The notes under the pieces are model-generated. The model was not told where the DNA came from. It searched no databases and saw only the letters and a program-made list of their open reading frames with translations. This document shows, piece after piece, positions 23,058 through 35,579 of a DNA stretch of 64,000 bases. Positions within the stretch are counted from its first letter, which is position 1; the number at the start of each line of letters is the position of its first letter. Source of the stretch: Diplosphaera chodatii (lineage: Eukaryota > Chlorophyta > Trebouxiophyceae > Prasiolales > Stichococcaceae); assembly GCA_032358165.1 (NCBI GenBank), contig JAALGY010000053.1, positions 2,542,001-2,606,000 on the forward strand, in the 5' to 3' direction. The position numbers were made by a program, and so were the translations under genes.

Positions 23058-26000
23058 CTAGAACAGCGGGTAGCTGTTCGGGAAGCTGTGGCGCATGCGG
23101 CTGCGCTCAGCGCGGGCCCAGTGGCCCCAGCCCAGGCGCTGGTACAGGGTGGCCCGCAGCTCCGCCACCTCCTTCTTTGGCGCCTCCTCCGCCGGCGCCG
23201 CCTGCAAGCAGCAGCGATGCATCAGGGTCACCAAACGGGTCGGATGTGTTCAAACACATCTTGATACAGGCAGACCCTTTCCGCTGCCATACTGCATCCT
23301 GTTGTCGATGAGCCAAAGCGACGGTCAGTCTGGCACCTGCAATGGTGCAGGCGCACACTTGGTGGCAGTCCATTCCTGCACCGTTTCGTGATCAAACAGA
23401 TGCTCCTGACAAGATCACACCTTCTCCAGAGCGCGGAGCGCGGAGGCGAGGCGGCCGGCGCGCGCCTCCCGCCGCGCGTGCAGCGTCGCGTGCGCCTTCT
23501 CCGTGGTGTCCGCCCACTTGCGCAGCTCCCTGCAATGTGCGCAGGTCGGCCGGCCGTGAGACAGCAGTCTGGAAGGACAGCCGTACCTTTGGACCTCACA
23601 TGCAGCAGTTGAGGGCACCACAGCTCAGGCAGGGTTGTCTGACGCTGCAGCTCCAACCCAACACCGGCACAGGCGTGTGCTAGCGTGATCACGAGACGGT
23701 TCGTAGGGGCTGACGTAGGAGTAGGAGCAAAGCAGATGTGTTAGCGCTCACATGTTCCTCTCATGATGGCTCACCTGAAGGCCTGCTCGATGGCGTCATC
23801 CTCAGCCGGCTGCTTCGGCTCAGGGGCGGCTGCCTCCGGCCGCGGCTGCTGCGCCGGCGACTCCGCCGCAGTGTCGCCAGCTGCAGACTCTGCCTGCGAT
23901 GCGGGCTCTGCAGCACCGCTGCCGCCATCTGCTGCATCGCCAGCTGCATCCGCTGCTTGCGCAGCCGCCGGCGTCGGCCCAGCAGTGCCTGATGCGTCTG
24001 ACGCCCCAGCGGCAGCTTCCTCCGCGTCCAGCAGCGCCTTCACCTTCGCCGCCAGCGCCGCCACGAGCGCGGTCTTCTGCTCCTCAAACTCCTTCTTCCG
24101 CTTGGCACTGCCCGGCCCCTCCTCTGGGCACTTCTGCGCCAGGTACCTGAAACAGCGGAGCATGTGCTACACATGCGCTGCTACCGCCAGACATGATGGT
24201 CGCAAACACAGTTCTCGAAGTCAGACAGCCAGCTATCAACGCTTGCAATTCGTGGAGACAGATGGCAAAATTCTGTGGTATTGGCAGTGACGCACTTGGC
24301 AAGCGCGTCAGTGTCGATCGCGGCAGCGAGGGCGTCGGCGGCCGGCACGATGTCCGCATGGGAAGCGCCGTCATCCTGCATGCAGCAGCAGCCGCAGCAT
24401 GAGCACCACAGCCATGTCTGCAAACTGCCAGGAGCTGCCTGCTGCAGGGTGCGCTCAGCAGAGCCTGAGCTTGGCACTGCGTGCAGGCCCCCGAACAATT
24501 GTGGGCGCTTCACCTAGTTGTCAGCAGGCTATGGCACTTTCGTGACAACCAGATGCCACCATATGCTGCAGTGGCGGTTGCATCACAGCGGGGCCCGGCG
24601 CCGACCTTGGCGGCCTGCTTTTCCAGCCTCGCCAGGCGCTCGCTCAGCAGCGGCAGGTGCTTCGGGTACTGCTCCAGCAGCTTTGCCTGCAGCGCCGCGT
24701 GCGCCTCACGCTCAGCATCATCGTCAGCCTTCAGCTCCTGCAAGTGGTGCAGGCGACGCAGCTTGCATGCAGGTATCTATAGCAGGGACTGATCCAGCAG
24801 CTGCGCCTGCAGTGCTGCAGCACCTCGCGATCAGCATGATTGCCTCCTGCTCGACGCACTGCACTTCGTGTCAAGTTTTAGGACCTGCAGGACAGCAGCT
24901 CGTGCACACGCTACCTGCAGTTGGCACTCGACAAGAGTACTGCAGCGCCAGGTGCACATCGCACTTTGCTAGGGATCGTGCATCTTACACAGCATGTCTG
25001 CTTGATTCATGTTGGACCGCAACCATCCCGACTCTCTTCAAGTCAGGATGTGTGCTGTTCTTCCCACAAGCAAGCAGATATGAGACTGCATCACACTTGA
25101 GCTGAAGAGCTCAAGCAGACCGTCTGAGGCATAGAGGCACAGGTGCACAGAGGCCGGCTTGCACACACTACCTCGTACTCTCGTCAGCACGAATGACGAC
25201 CTCACCTTGAGCAGCGCCACCTTGGCGTCCCGCACCGCCTCGTCCACACGCGTCTTCACGTCCGGCTTCCCCTCGTCATTGGCATCCTCCTCACCCTCCT
25301 TGCCCTCCTTGTCGTGCTCCTCCTTCTTGGCGGGCACCACATACGTGAGCGGAATCGACCTGCAGAGGGCAGGCACGCCCAGGGTTTGGAACTACCAAAT
25401 GCACTGCTATCCCTTGTTGTTTTGAGAGTCCAACCACTGTGTGCACGGTGCTAGGATCAAGGTGTCAAGTCGGTGGTGCAGGACTATTGCCGAGGTCCCC
25501 ATGCCAGGTGCCCGGCAGCAGTCCGTCAGTACAGAACATATTGAGGCGAGGCCTCAGTATATTGTGTCGACAGGGCAGGACTGCTGCCGAGCGCCCCACA
25601 CCGGGTTGCACGGCGGCAGGCCAGGCACAATATGTCACATGGACGGCGCATATGCACTGTAGGCTTGACATCAGCTCAAATGCTGCTGCCAGTTCAATTG
25701 TACAAGACACAAAGTGGGCATGTTGCACGCACCCAGGCGCGATGCTGCTGGCGTCGTACACGGCACCCGGCCGGCCGCCGGCGCCGTCGCCGCCGTTGTC
25801 CGGCTTGGCGAGCGTGACGGAGCCCGCCAGCAGCCGCCCAGCAGTGGCGTCCTTCGGCAGCTTGTCCTCCGGCACCGGGCCCACGAACAGCGCCAGCCGC
25901 TCCCCTGCACAGAGCGGCAGCTGTGAGTGTTCTGGCGCCGTGTGATGTTCAGCCAATTTGTTGTGCATAGGTGTCAGCCGGTGTTTGCACTTCACCTGCT

Positions 26001-29000
26001 CGCCTACGACCCTGCCATGCATGGTTCGTAGGGGCCGGGCCAGACGTGTACAAAACACCGGCTGTCAGCGTCGCAGGCTGGATAAGGATGCTGACCCAGT
26101 ACCGACACAGCCACTGACTCCAGTGCCCTATCACGTCGATGCCAGAGCCGCTGGCGCTGATGCATGGATGAATCAAGTCTGCCATGTGAGGCAGGTCCCT
26201 GAGCGGCTCTCGTTGGCGGCTCACCCGGCGCCAGGGTCTTGTCCTTCAAAGCGCTGGAGCCGGTCAGCGAGTCGCTGTTGCTGCCGTACACGGGCACCGT
26301 GATGGCTTCCACCTTCTTCTCCACCTCCTGCAGATGATTGGTGCTTCAGATTTGTGACCAACCGAGGACGCAGGGCTGCTGAATGCAAGGCTGCCAAATC
26401 TGATCTGGTGAACATGATGCCGACATTGCTCCAGTGCCAGCAGAGCATGCAGTTGTCCGTTCGCAATGACGCTGCGACGATGGCTGGAAGGTCCTCTGTT
26501 GCCTGAGCTTGCACAAGCTGAGCCCTGCAAGGCGCACCAGCGGCTGGTGGCGCAGCTTCTCCAGCAGCGCCGGATCGTCGTGCCGCAGCATCGCTCGGAT
26601 CGTCAGATCCTCTTTCTTTGCATCAATCGCCTCTACATACCGGGCCAAGAACAAATTATTTTCTGGTGAGCATAACAAAGCGCGATTGTGATAGCGTGCA
26701 GTTGAAGATACTGTGCAAAAGTGCAGCAGCAAACAACGTGCCTGCCGGCCGATCATGTGATTGCCAGCGAGCGGCATGTCTTGCACCAGTCCTGAGATGT
26801 CAGTTGTGTGAGATGGTTCACACACCTGGGTAGATGTCCGCCACGCCCAGCAGCTGCTTGTTGGCGTCGTGCACCATGATGAACTGCGCCTCCAGCACCC
26901 CGTCATACACATACCTGCAGACGTGTGTGTGCCCTTCTCTTTTGTGTATTGCTGTGCTGAGTAAAACAGTTCATTCATGCTGCTGGCGGCAGGCTGAGAG
27001 GTGCGCACAATGCGTTGAGGTTGTCGTCACTGCTAGCCGCCGCAGGACTGCAATTGTGACGGAGCATTGCAGTGTTGCGGCAGCCCACCCGTTCATCATG
27101 GGCAGCCGTGGCGTGATCTTGCCGCCCTCCGCCAGGCTGAGCTTGTACGTCAGCGTCAGCGCGTGCGGCGTGCGCCCCCGCGGCAGCGCATCCCGCGCAC
27201 CCTGCAGCACTCGTATTGCCAGCATATCAGTGCTTGCCATATGCTGCTCACCGTTGACCCCTGCTTGAGCACTGCAGACCATGCCATCTATTCTGTTCGT
27301 GCTCTGACATCAATACTGAGGCACGAGTTTGCCTGCAACTCCCTGGCCTCTCGTTCTGACGAGGGTTGCATCTGCAAAGTTCACCTGCAGGGGCGCCAGC
27401 TCAGCGGACACGGGGCGCAGGGGGATGAGCAGCGCCTCCAGCTTGGCGCTGGGCTTCAGCTTCTCGGGCCGCACCGCCGCCCGCACCTGCAGCTGCGCGT
27501 TGCCTGCAGACAGCCAATCAACACGTCATCAGGCACCCGCAACATCGCCAGGCCCGGACCTACGGCCACGCAACCACAGCCCATACACAGCTCGAACTGC
27601 GGGACTGCAGCCATTCAGATGCTGGCGGCACCCACACAAGTTCAGCCCGGGGACCAGCCCTGGTGCCGCGTCCAGCTCCTGTCCGAGCCCCCGTCACGAG
27701 CGCTGCAGGAAGCATGGTGCCGCACCTGCGGAGCCGTCGATGAAGGCCGACGCGGGGTCGGCGGCCACCCCGTGGAACTCCACCTCCTGCTCCAGAACCG
27801 AGTCCCCGGCGGCGCTCCAGAACTGCGCGGCGGTGATTTCCAGCGTGGCGCCCGCCACCACCTGGGCGCAGTGGGTTCAACACATCACTCTGCGTGTGTG
27901 TGCGACACCAGTGTCATGACTAAGTTGGGGCTGTGATAGGACAGTGGCGCTCAAGGATTTCAGCTGCTTTAAAGACAAATACCTTGATGACCTACGACTT
28001 TGGGAGTTCATCAGAATGCAGCACACCTTGAAGGTGGTGGTGTGCCGGGCGTGCCCAGTCAGCACCGCATGCGCCGTCTTCTCCAGGGACGTGTGCCGGG
28101 TGTGCGGCAGCAGCTGGGTCGCCCGCAGCATAAACATCTGCAACGAGCAGAGCACAGACACACTTATGTTGCATGTCATACAGTCGCCCCAGCCAGATGG
28201 CCGTCAGTTCCCGCACTTCAGTCATCCGTAGCTTGGCATCTGTTAGGCAGCCGTCCTGACCTGGGAATATGCTGATCCAGCTGCTGGTGCACACATCTGT
28301 TGCCAACAGGCATGCCGAGCTGCCCTGCACATCTGCAAGAGCGAAAAGCAGACAATTCAACCACTCTGCTCACCCGCGGCGTGGGGTGGTCGCCGGCAAA
28401 GGTGCGCAGCTCCGCCCACGTCGCGCCCTCCGGCACCGCAATAAACCGCCGAGACTCACTGCCTGCATCGCATCATATAGTCCGATGTTGCCTGGCATAG
28501 AGCTAGGTGCATCAGCACACCGTCAGTGCTGCCCGCACCCGCTCTCGTCTTCATGTTCCCTGCCAAGTGCATTGGGAGAAGTCGCATGCACCCCCTGCCT
28601 TTATGTACTGCTGTACAGCCTCAAGAAACTGTTTGTAAATTCCTGGAGCTCTCCCTACACTGTAGACGGACCTGGGGAGTAGGCCTGCTTGCCGAGGCGC
28701 GCAATTGCATCGCCGCCATCCGCTGCCGTCGGCACGGACTGCGGCCGCACCACAGTGACGGGCACCCTGCGGAGTAGGCATGTGCACCATGTCGCATATT
28801 GCTAGCTCGAAACTCGAAACTCGAAACTTCAGATAGGACCCTCGGTGTTCAGAGTCGGAAAGTGCTGAGGGCTCGTAGACAGCGGCTGGCTGACGCATGC
28901 CTGAACAGCGGGCCGCGCCACGGCGCTGACGCGTCCTCGCCGGTTACCTCCGCATAGTGCAGCCCCTCCGGCAGCTGTGCAGCGTTCACCTGCGTCAACA

Positions 29001-32000
29001 ACAGTGTACACCATCAGCAGGTGCTGGAGCCACTCGCTGTCAAGCCGAGGCAATCCAAACTGCTGTGCCAATGCAAGCACTGGCCTGGCATGTTAAGCTG
29101 CACAAGTGCTGGGGGCAGTGCAGCCTTGCAAACGGTTATGCACTGTTGCAGTGGTGGTGCCGGTATCTTACGATGTCATGAGCGCACCTCGATCTCGAAG
29201 TTGCGGCCGTTGGAGGCGAGCATCAGCGCTGACGGCACCGACAGCCACGGCGCGGTCGCCCTGAGCGTCAGACGGTCCTCCATTGCCACCTTCTCGCTCT
29301 TCACGTCCGCATCCTGGACGTAAGGTGATACAGCATCACGCATCAGCTCGATAGCCTGACGTCGGAGCTCAACGCAGCAGAGCAGGACATCAGACATGCA
29401 TAGCCTGCGATGGCATACCCCCAGCTTCTGACAACCCTCAGAGTTCCTCTGGTGGCTGGCAGGAGCCGGATGAATGCCAACGCATGAGTCTGTAGCATCA
29501 AAGTTTGGAATGCATCTCTGTGATGTCTTTCATGGCCATATTCCAAGTGTTGCAGCAATCGAGGTCCTGACCAGCACTCTGTGAATCGCCAGACACTGTC
29601 CCACTGGTCAGTCTGTGCATCTCAAATGGCTCTCTGCAATGAGCGTACAGTGTCTGGGTTAGGCTGAGCACTTACCTCATGGAAGGTGGGCCGAACGTCC
29701 GCCATGAACGTTAGGCGGTGCAGCGTGTCCAGCGGCTCCCGCAGGTAGATGCCGCGGCCGGTGGTGGAGCCGTCCGGCCGCCGCACCCGCACCTCATACC
29801 GCACATCCGGCCGGTCCGCCTGCTGCGACTTCTCCAGGTAATCGAACGCCTTGTGCACCTGCGACGCGGCATATGTGACGTTCGAGCGTCCTACTGACCA
29901 GCAGTTTCGTTCCACCATGTCCATGTGAGTTCTGTTGCGTCATGCTGATGCGCATGGAGCAGTCGGAAGCCTTTAGACACACGCACCAATGGGTTTGCTC
30001 TGCACTGCAAGAGCAAGTGGTATTGTACTGCCCGCACAGGTGCTGATGCACTGCAGATGGCCTCCCTGAAACGGTCGGATCAGCACCTGCAGCAGGCCGC
30101 AGCCGTAGGTGAGCTTGGCGTCGGGCGCGTCGCCGCCCAGCGGCCTGGCCGTGTTCTCCAGGGCCCGTCGCACCCTGCACCAGGGTTCAGGGCCTCAGGG
30201 TTCAGGGCCCAAAACATGCGCATGCTGCCAAATAAAACAAGGCAATGTCCAACTTTTCCAGGGCATGATGCCCTGCCTTCATGGCAACTCATGCTTTCAT
30301 GAGCAGTATCGTCATCCGTACCCCAGCCAACCCAAACAGGCATCTGCTTCGGTTTGACGTGCAGGGTGTGCGACGATCGTGCTCACAGCGACAGTGGTCA
30401 TAGTATTGAGCATTACAGTGTTTCAGTGTGGCAGCAATCATGAGCCGCATTTCTGCTGGGGTCTGAGCTCAGCAATGCAATGGCCGCACGCCGAGTAGAT
30501 GTATGCTGAGTGACTGGTGCTGCCTGTAGCTCCCATGGTTGTTGCAGGGCTGGTCAGCGCACCTGTTGGGGCTGCGCGCCTGGCCGGTGGCCTTGAGGCC
30601 GGAGAGCAGCAGCGCCACGCCGCCCGCGGCGCAGGGCGACGCCATGGACGTGCCGTTCATCAGCTGCCGCGCCGCCATCGTCCACTGCAGGGCGGGCATT
30701 CGAGGTGGGTGACAACAGCAGATGAACAGTGCCAGTGCCAAGGATTGGTGCAGGACCGTCGGGCGCTGTAGGAAACGACGTGGCATATTTTCATGTGCCG
30801 CGCCATGCGGCCAGTGCTGTGTGACCAATGACGACTGGGTGCAATTTTGCCACTTGGTGATTGCACAGGTGTGCGCAGTGCAGGCATACATGACACCCAA
30901 GCCCTGAATGATGACTGGGCCCCATCTGTGGTCCTCGTAAATGACCATAGGCACACTACACACGGCGCGTCAGTGGGTGTGCAGCTGCGCTGCAGGCCAC
31001 TGACGATACATGCGCTATCTATCGAAGGTCACAGTCTGCTGAGCCAGCACATGTAATCTTCAGATGCGTGTTCAGGCCGCTCACTACTACAGCACTGGCT
31101 ATCTCAGCCCGTGCTAGTAGGGCATGGCGGCTTCCCCACCTGCCCGGAGCCACAGTCTGCACACGCTGCAGATCTCTGCAGCATGTGCATGCGGCGAACC
31201 CAAGTGCAGGTGACCTGTCACAACACTGACCCTACTCGCCGCGGAGCCTGTCTCGGATGAATTTTCTGGTCTGGTCGCTGTCCTTACATGAGAGACGGCT
31301 GGAAGCACCTGGGGCACCGGGGCGATCGCGCCGCCGGGGGCGGACAGCGCCACGCCGCGCTCCCCGTCGTTTGTGGGCCCCCTGCTGCTCCAGTTGTAGT
31401 TGCGCCCCGCCCCCGCCGCGTCCCTGGTATTCAAAAAGGCCACCCGTTCTGCCGGTTATCCCAGGACTGGCAGTTCCACGGTCTCAGATCATGCCATCAC
31501 AGGGCCAGGCCTGCAGCTGGCAACACTTCTGAACAAACACATCCGACATCACAGCCGGCGTGCCCCGCTGAAGCAAGACATTGCCCTGCCAGCGCTGGTA
31601 TCTGCATTCGCTATGTTCCGGGGGCCCGCTCCTGCTGCCAGTGTGTACCTGACGGAGTGCGCGGACGTCGCCATGTCGGTGCTGACGTAGGCGCCGATGG
31701 AGATCAGGGGCCCGCCGGTGCCGCCGGGCGCGCCGGCCGTGCTCAGCGCCGGGCCCGCATTGCCTGTACAGATGATCGAAATGTGGGCAAACCGTCGAGC
31801 TACCGCTCAGTACATGTTGCAACAGATGCGGTATGACATGTAGTTGACAGGATCTTCAGGTTGCGTGCACAGGCAGGTCTCCTCACCGGCGGAGGAGATG
31901 AAGATGACGCCCTGGCGGTGCACCACCTCCGCCGCCAGGTCCATGAAGCGGCCCACGTTGGGCGTCGCGGTCGCCTGCGTACACGTGGATATGACTCAGG

Positions 32001-34968
32001 TAGATGTTTTTAGAATAATTTTTTGCAAGATTCCCCGTTGACAAGAGTCACTTGAGCGCAAACTTCTTGCATGTGAAACGCCTTAAAACACTTTTGCATG
32101 TTACAGGCCAGTAGAGCGACAGATGTACAGTGTCGAGGTGAAAAGCCAGCTGTGCACAATGTGCAGATGAAGACCTAATGATGATCCCGTACAGGAGCTG
32201 AGCGAACTCACAAACCCCAGCAGTCAATGCTAGGGGTTGCAGAGTTCAGGCCCTGCTCGTGTACCAATTTGCGTTTCGTCAAAGTCTATGCTATGTGACT
32301 TCTTACCATCGACCCCAGTAGAAGCCAAGCAGCGCACCTCGCCGTAGCTCATGTTGATGAGGTCCGCCTTGTGCGCGATGACGGCGGCGGTGGCGCGCGA
32401 CAGCCCCGTGATCGTCTCCATGCTGCCCAGCCGGCTGTCGCCGATCTTGCAGCTGATGATCTGCGCGCCTGCGCTGTGACCAGCACAGGTCTGTGAGACC
32501 ACGACTTGCAATGCACCAGTGCATGGTCGTGCACGCAAGAGGTGTGTTTCGAGACAACCATACCGAATAGAGTGTGTGCAGCCCAAGGTCACGCCAAACT
32601 TTCACGGCAGAGCCAATGTCTGCTGCTGCCGTTTAACATTGTCTGTCACACTTGGGTTGCAGCATACACCGCAGGAAGTTACAATACACAACCTATTTAG
32701 AACACACTCTCGGGCTTGGACAAGGGGACCTCAGGCGCAGGCCACCAGCTGCAGCTGTCGCGGGGTGGTGTCCCACAGACGGAAGGTTGATTGCAGCAAA
32801 GGGTGCTTTATAAGAGGCCCACCTGGGGCCATGCCATTGAGCTCGGGCTCGTCTTCATGGTATGCCGCGGTGATGCCCGCGACGTGCGTGCCGTGGCTGC
32901 CGGCGTCGGCGACGATGGACAGCACCCTGCCCTCGTCGTAGATGTGCACGCCGAAGTTGAGCGCGTCCTCGTCGCTGCAGGGCATGGCAGCCACTTGGTG
33001 TAGGACTCGACCAAAGCTGCTGTGAATGGGGACTGGATCACAACGGGTACTCTTGCAAGCAGCCTGGCTGGTGTGCAAGCAGCATCAGTGTGATGTGCAG
33101 GCTGCAAAGGCCAGGAGCAAGGATGTGCTGCTGTGCTTTGCTGCACAAGGGCGCCCACCTCAGCGTGGCGTACTGCCGCTCGACATCGAAGTCGGTCAGT
33201 GGCTGGAAGTCCGCCAGCAGGCCGCGGCCATCGCCCGGGGCGTACAGGTCGCTGCTGTCGATCGCCGCGCGCCAGTGCTCGCCGTCATGCCAGACAACAC
33301 ACTCCAGCCAGGGGCCTGCACCATCGCCAAATCAGCATTGACGTTGTCCAGCAGTGGACACTGAACATGGTACAGGTGACCACCGCCAGTGGCGTGCCAT
33401 TGGAAGCCGGCGCCTGCCATGATCGGGTCACATGCCACCCGCTGCGACTGCTGCCTATCAAAGGTGCATCCAGGAAATCGTGTAGGCAACCACAGGAGTC
33501 AAGTTGAGCGTCGCATGGAGTCACCGCGCACCCAGGTCCTCGGGCTTCTCGTCCAGCTCCCGCAGCAGGGCGGCGCGCTCCTCCAGCTCCTTCCGCTGCT
33601 TCTTGTCCGCCTCCGCGCTGCCCTGTATTGATAGTGAGTCAGAGTCGAGCCTGGCAGGGGGCGCCATGTCGGCAGGCATTTGCGATAGCCATGCGAGCAA
33701 CTGCGGGTGTTGCAGGGTAGGAGCTTTTGCGGGTCGGGGTCCGGAGCACAGGTGCTCCTGAACAGCTGTCGTGCAAAGCTGCTTGCCTTTGGTGCTGCGG
33801 CGACGGCAGCGGTGGCGGCCGTGAGCGCGGCCCGCTGTTCCTCGGCGAACCGCTTCTTGCGCTCCCCCTTGATGCGCTTCTCCAGGCCGCCCGGGAACAG
33901 CTCAAAGGCGCGCTTGGCGCCCACGTGCCAGTCGCCTGTGATAGGAAAGGATGCACCTCCTGCCATCGACCCTTATCTGATGGCAGTGGCACTGCGCTTG
34001 TCATGCTAGGCGCAATGCAACACTTAGCTGAAAGAACTGCTGTGTTCGCAGACGTGTTTGCAAAGACAATATGACCAACGGCTCGCGAATGGCGTGATAT
34101 ACAAGCAGTGGCTCAGGTTGCCAATGCCTACTGCTTGGATTGACGGCATGTGCGAGACGTTGGTCGTTGCTGCAGCTAGACTGGCACCGTGTACCTGAGG
34201 GGTTCTTCCAATTAGGGTTGACCCGCGTCTTGCCGGAGCCCTTGACACCTGCGAGCGTGCCGTCCTCGCCCAGCTGCTGTACCTCGGAGGTGTCCACGTC
34301 TCCGCTGCCCGTGCCGTCCTGGACAGCGCAAACAGGAATGCTAGCAAGGGTTGCAGCATGCTTTTCCGGGTGCATTGCACAACCAGCGCCTGGGCCACAG
34401 CATGTCCCCCGCTATGGTCTTGACGACCATCCAAGCATGGGTCTGTTGATGACTGCTGCTCACACATGGTGCTAGCTGCTCTGTGTCATGGAATGCACAT
34501 GCGGACGGTGTTGACGACCGCAGACGCAAGGCTGATACGCACAAGGATGTCGATGATCTTCGGGCGGCCGTCCGGCGTCGTCTGCAGGCCTGCAGCGCCA
34601 GGATCCACCCCTGTGTCGAAAATGGCCACCACCACCCCACGACCATCGTACTCCGGGTGCGCCTGTGTACCACGACCTTAAACCTGATGTGCCTGACACA
34701 TGCCGGCGCATGGCACCACATTCGGCACCACATATGGTGCCCCACAATGCATGGTGGTCCCATGCATGCTACAGTGACGAATGTGGCTCTATAAGAATGA
34801 GCATGTAAGCATAACCGTCTCTCTTGCCTTCAGAAAGTCCAGGGCGCCGATCTCTGCCTTCGGCATGGCACCGCCGAAGCTCGCGGCACCGCCAGCAGGC
34901 GGACTTGCGGTTGCTGACGGTGGTGCGGATGCAGTCTCTCCGCCCGCTGCAGCCGCCTCGACGGGCAT
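23058..34968 (-). CDS. TPP2: Tripeptidyl-peptidase II (giant subtilase), complete
   Basis: TPP2 removes N-terminal tripeptides from peptides released by the proteasome and forms very large cytosolic complexes. Thirty-two phase-consistent exons give 1377 residues, the length of plant TPP2: 34828-34968, 34543-34662, 34195-34318, 33787-33935, 33532-33622, 33159-33315, 32823-32974, 32338-32468, 31887-31974, 31649-31763, 31309-31423, 30563-30684, 30087-30174, 29676-29858, 29188-29313, 28901-28989, 28672-28766, 28374-28462, 28027-28137, 27726-27861, 27385-27503, 27089-27201, 26826-26914, 26538-26662, 26225-26327, 25733-25904, 25206-25359, 24606-24737, 24296-24375, 23775-24146, 23421-23529, 23058-23201. 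The triad is intact: Asp in FDTGVDPG (exon 2), His in GSHGTHVAG (exon 7), Ser in MNGTSMASP (exon 12), with the oxyanion Asn in SSAGNAG (exons 9/10). The TPP2-specific C-terminal region is also present ([24 protein letters not shown]). Introns 1, 4 and 16 use GC donors. Exon 30 carries an Ala/Glu-rich insert of about 75 residues. An Ala/Pro-rich leader of about 34 residues precedes the conserved start. Confidence 0.96.
28806..28826 (+). repeat. CTCGAAA x3 microsatellite in TPP2 intron
   Basis: Three perfect tandem copies of a 7-base unit lie in the intron between TPP2 exons 16 and 17. The unit length matches telomere-type heptamers but the sequence does not. Confidence 0.9.
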
Positions 34969-35579
34969 CGCTGCCCTGCGCGGCCCGCCTGCGCGGCTGT
35001 TGTGCTGCCGATGCAGCGGTTTGACGTGTGAGTGGTGTCCGATGCCGCGGCAGAGAAAGCTAGATGCACCGCTGCCGCTGTATACTGGATATCTGCTTGA
35101 TGCAAAGGCAGCACTAGACTTCAGCAAATCTATCGACTTGCTCCAAGCTATCTGATCATGTCTGGATGCTGCACATGCTGATCGACCTGCAGGATTGTGT
35201 CGGAAAGCAAGACGAGAGTTCGCACAGCAAAAGCTGCTCTGCAAGCAGCAAGCCGCTGCAGGCATATCCTAGACTGCGACACGCACCGAGCCTGCCGAAA
35301 ACACGCTATGCTCTCGAGGCAAGCCTGCACATCTCCACGGTGCAGGCACATGCACAGGGTTTTGCCGCTCCAAGATAACTGGCGGCAGCTCGACACCGGC
35401 AAGTGCTTGCATCCTGCCAGGACGTCAGTTCTGCATGCTCCGACACACTGCATCCGCAGCGAACGTCGCCACAACGAGTGCTGAACAGTCCTTTGCAGTT
35501 GCACGAGGAACTCGCTTCACAGCAACATCAACTCCATCTGCAACCCAAGGTGTACCACTGCAGCAGACACTGTGCAGCA
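34969..35579. promoter_or_regulatory. Divergent promoter region TPP2 / lin0512 gene
   Basis: These 611 bases separate the divergent TPP2 and lin0512-family start codons and must carry both promoters. The minus-strand TPP2 frame stays open upstream of its ATG to 35265, so a longer N-terminus is possible but unlikely. No TATA box is obvious. Confidence 0.5.
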
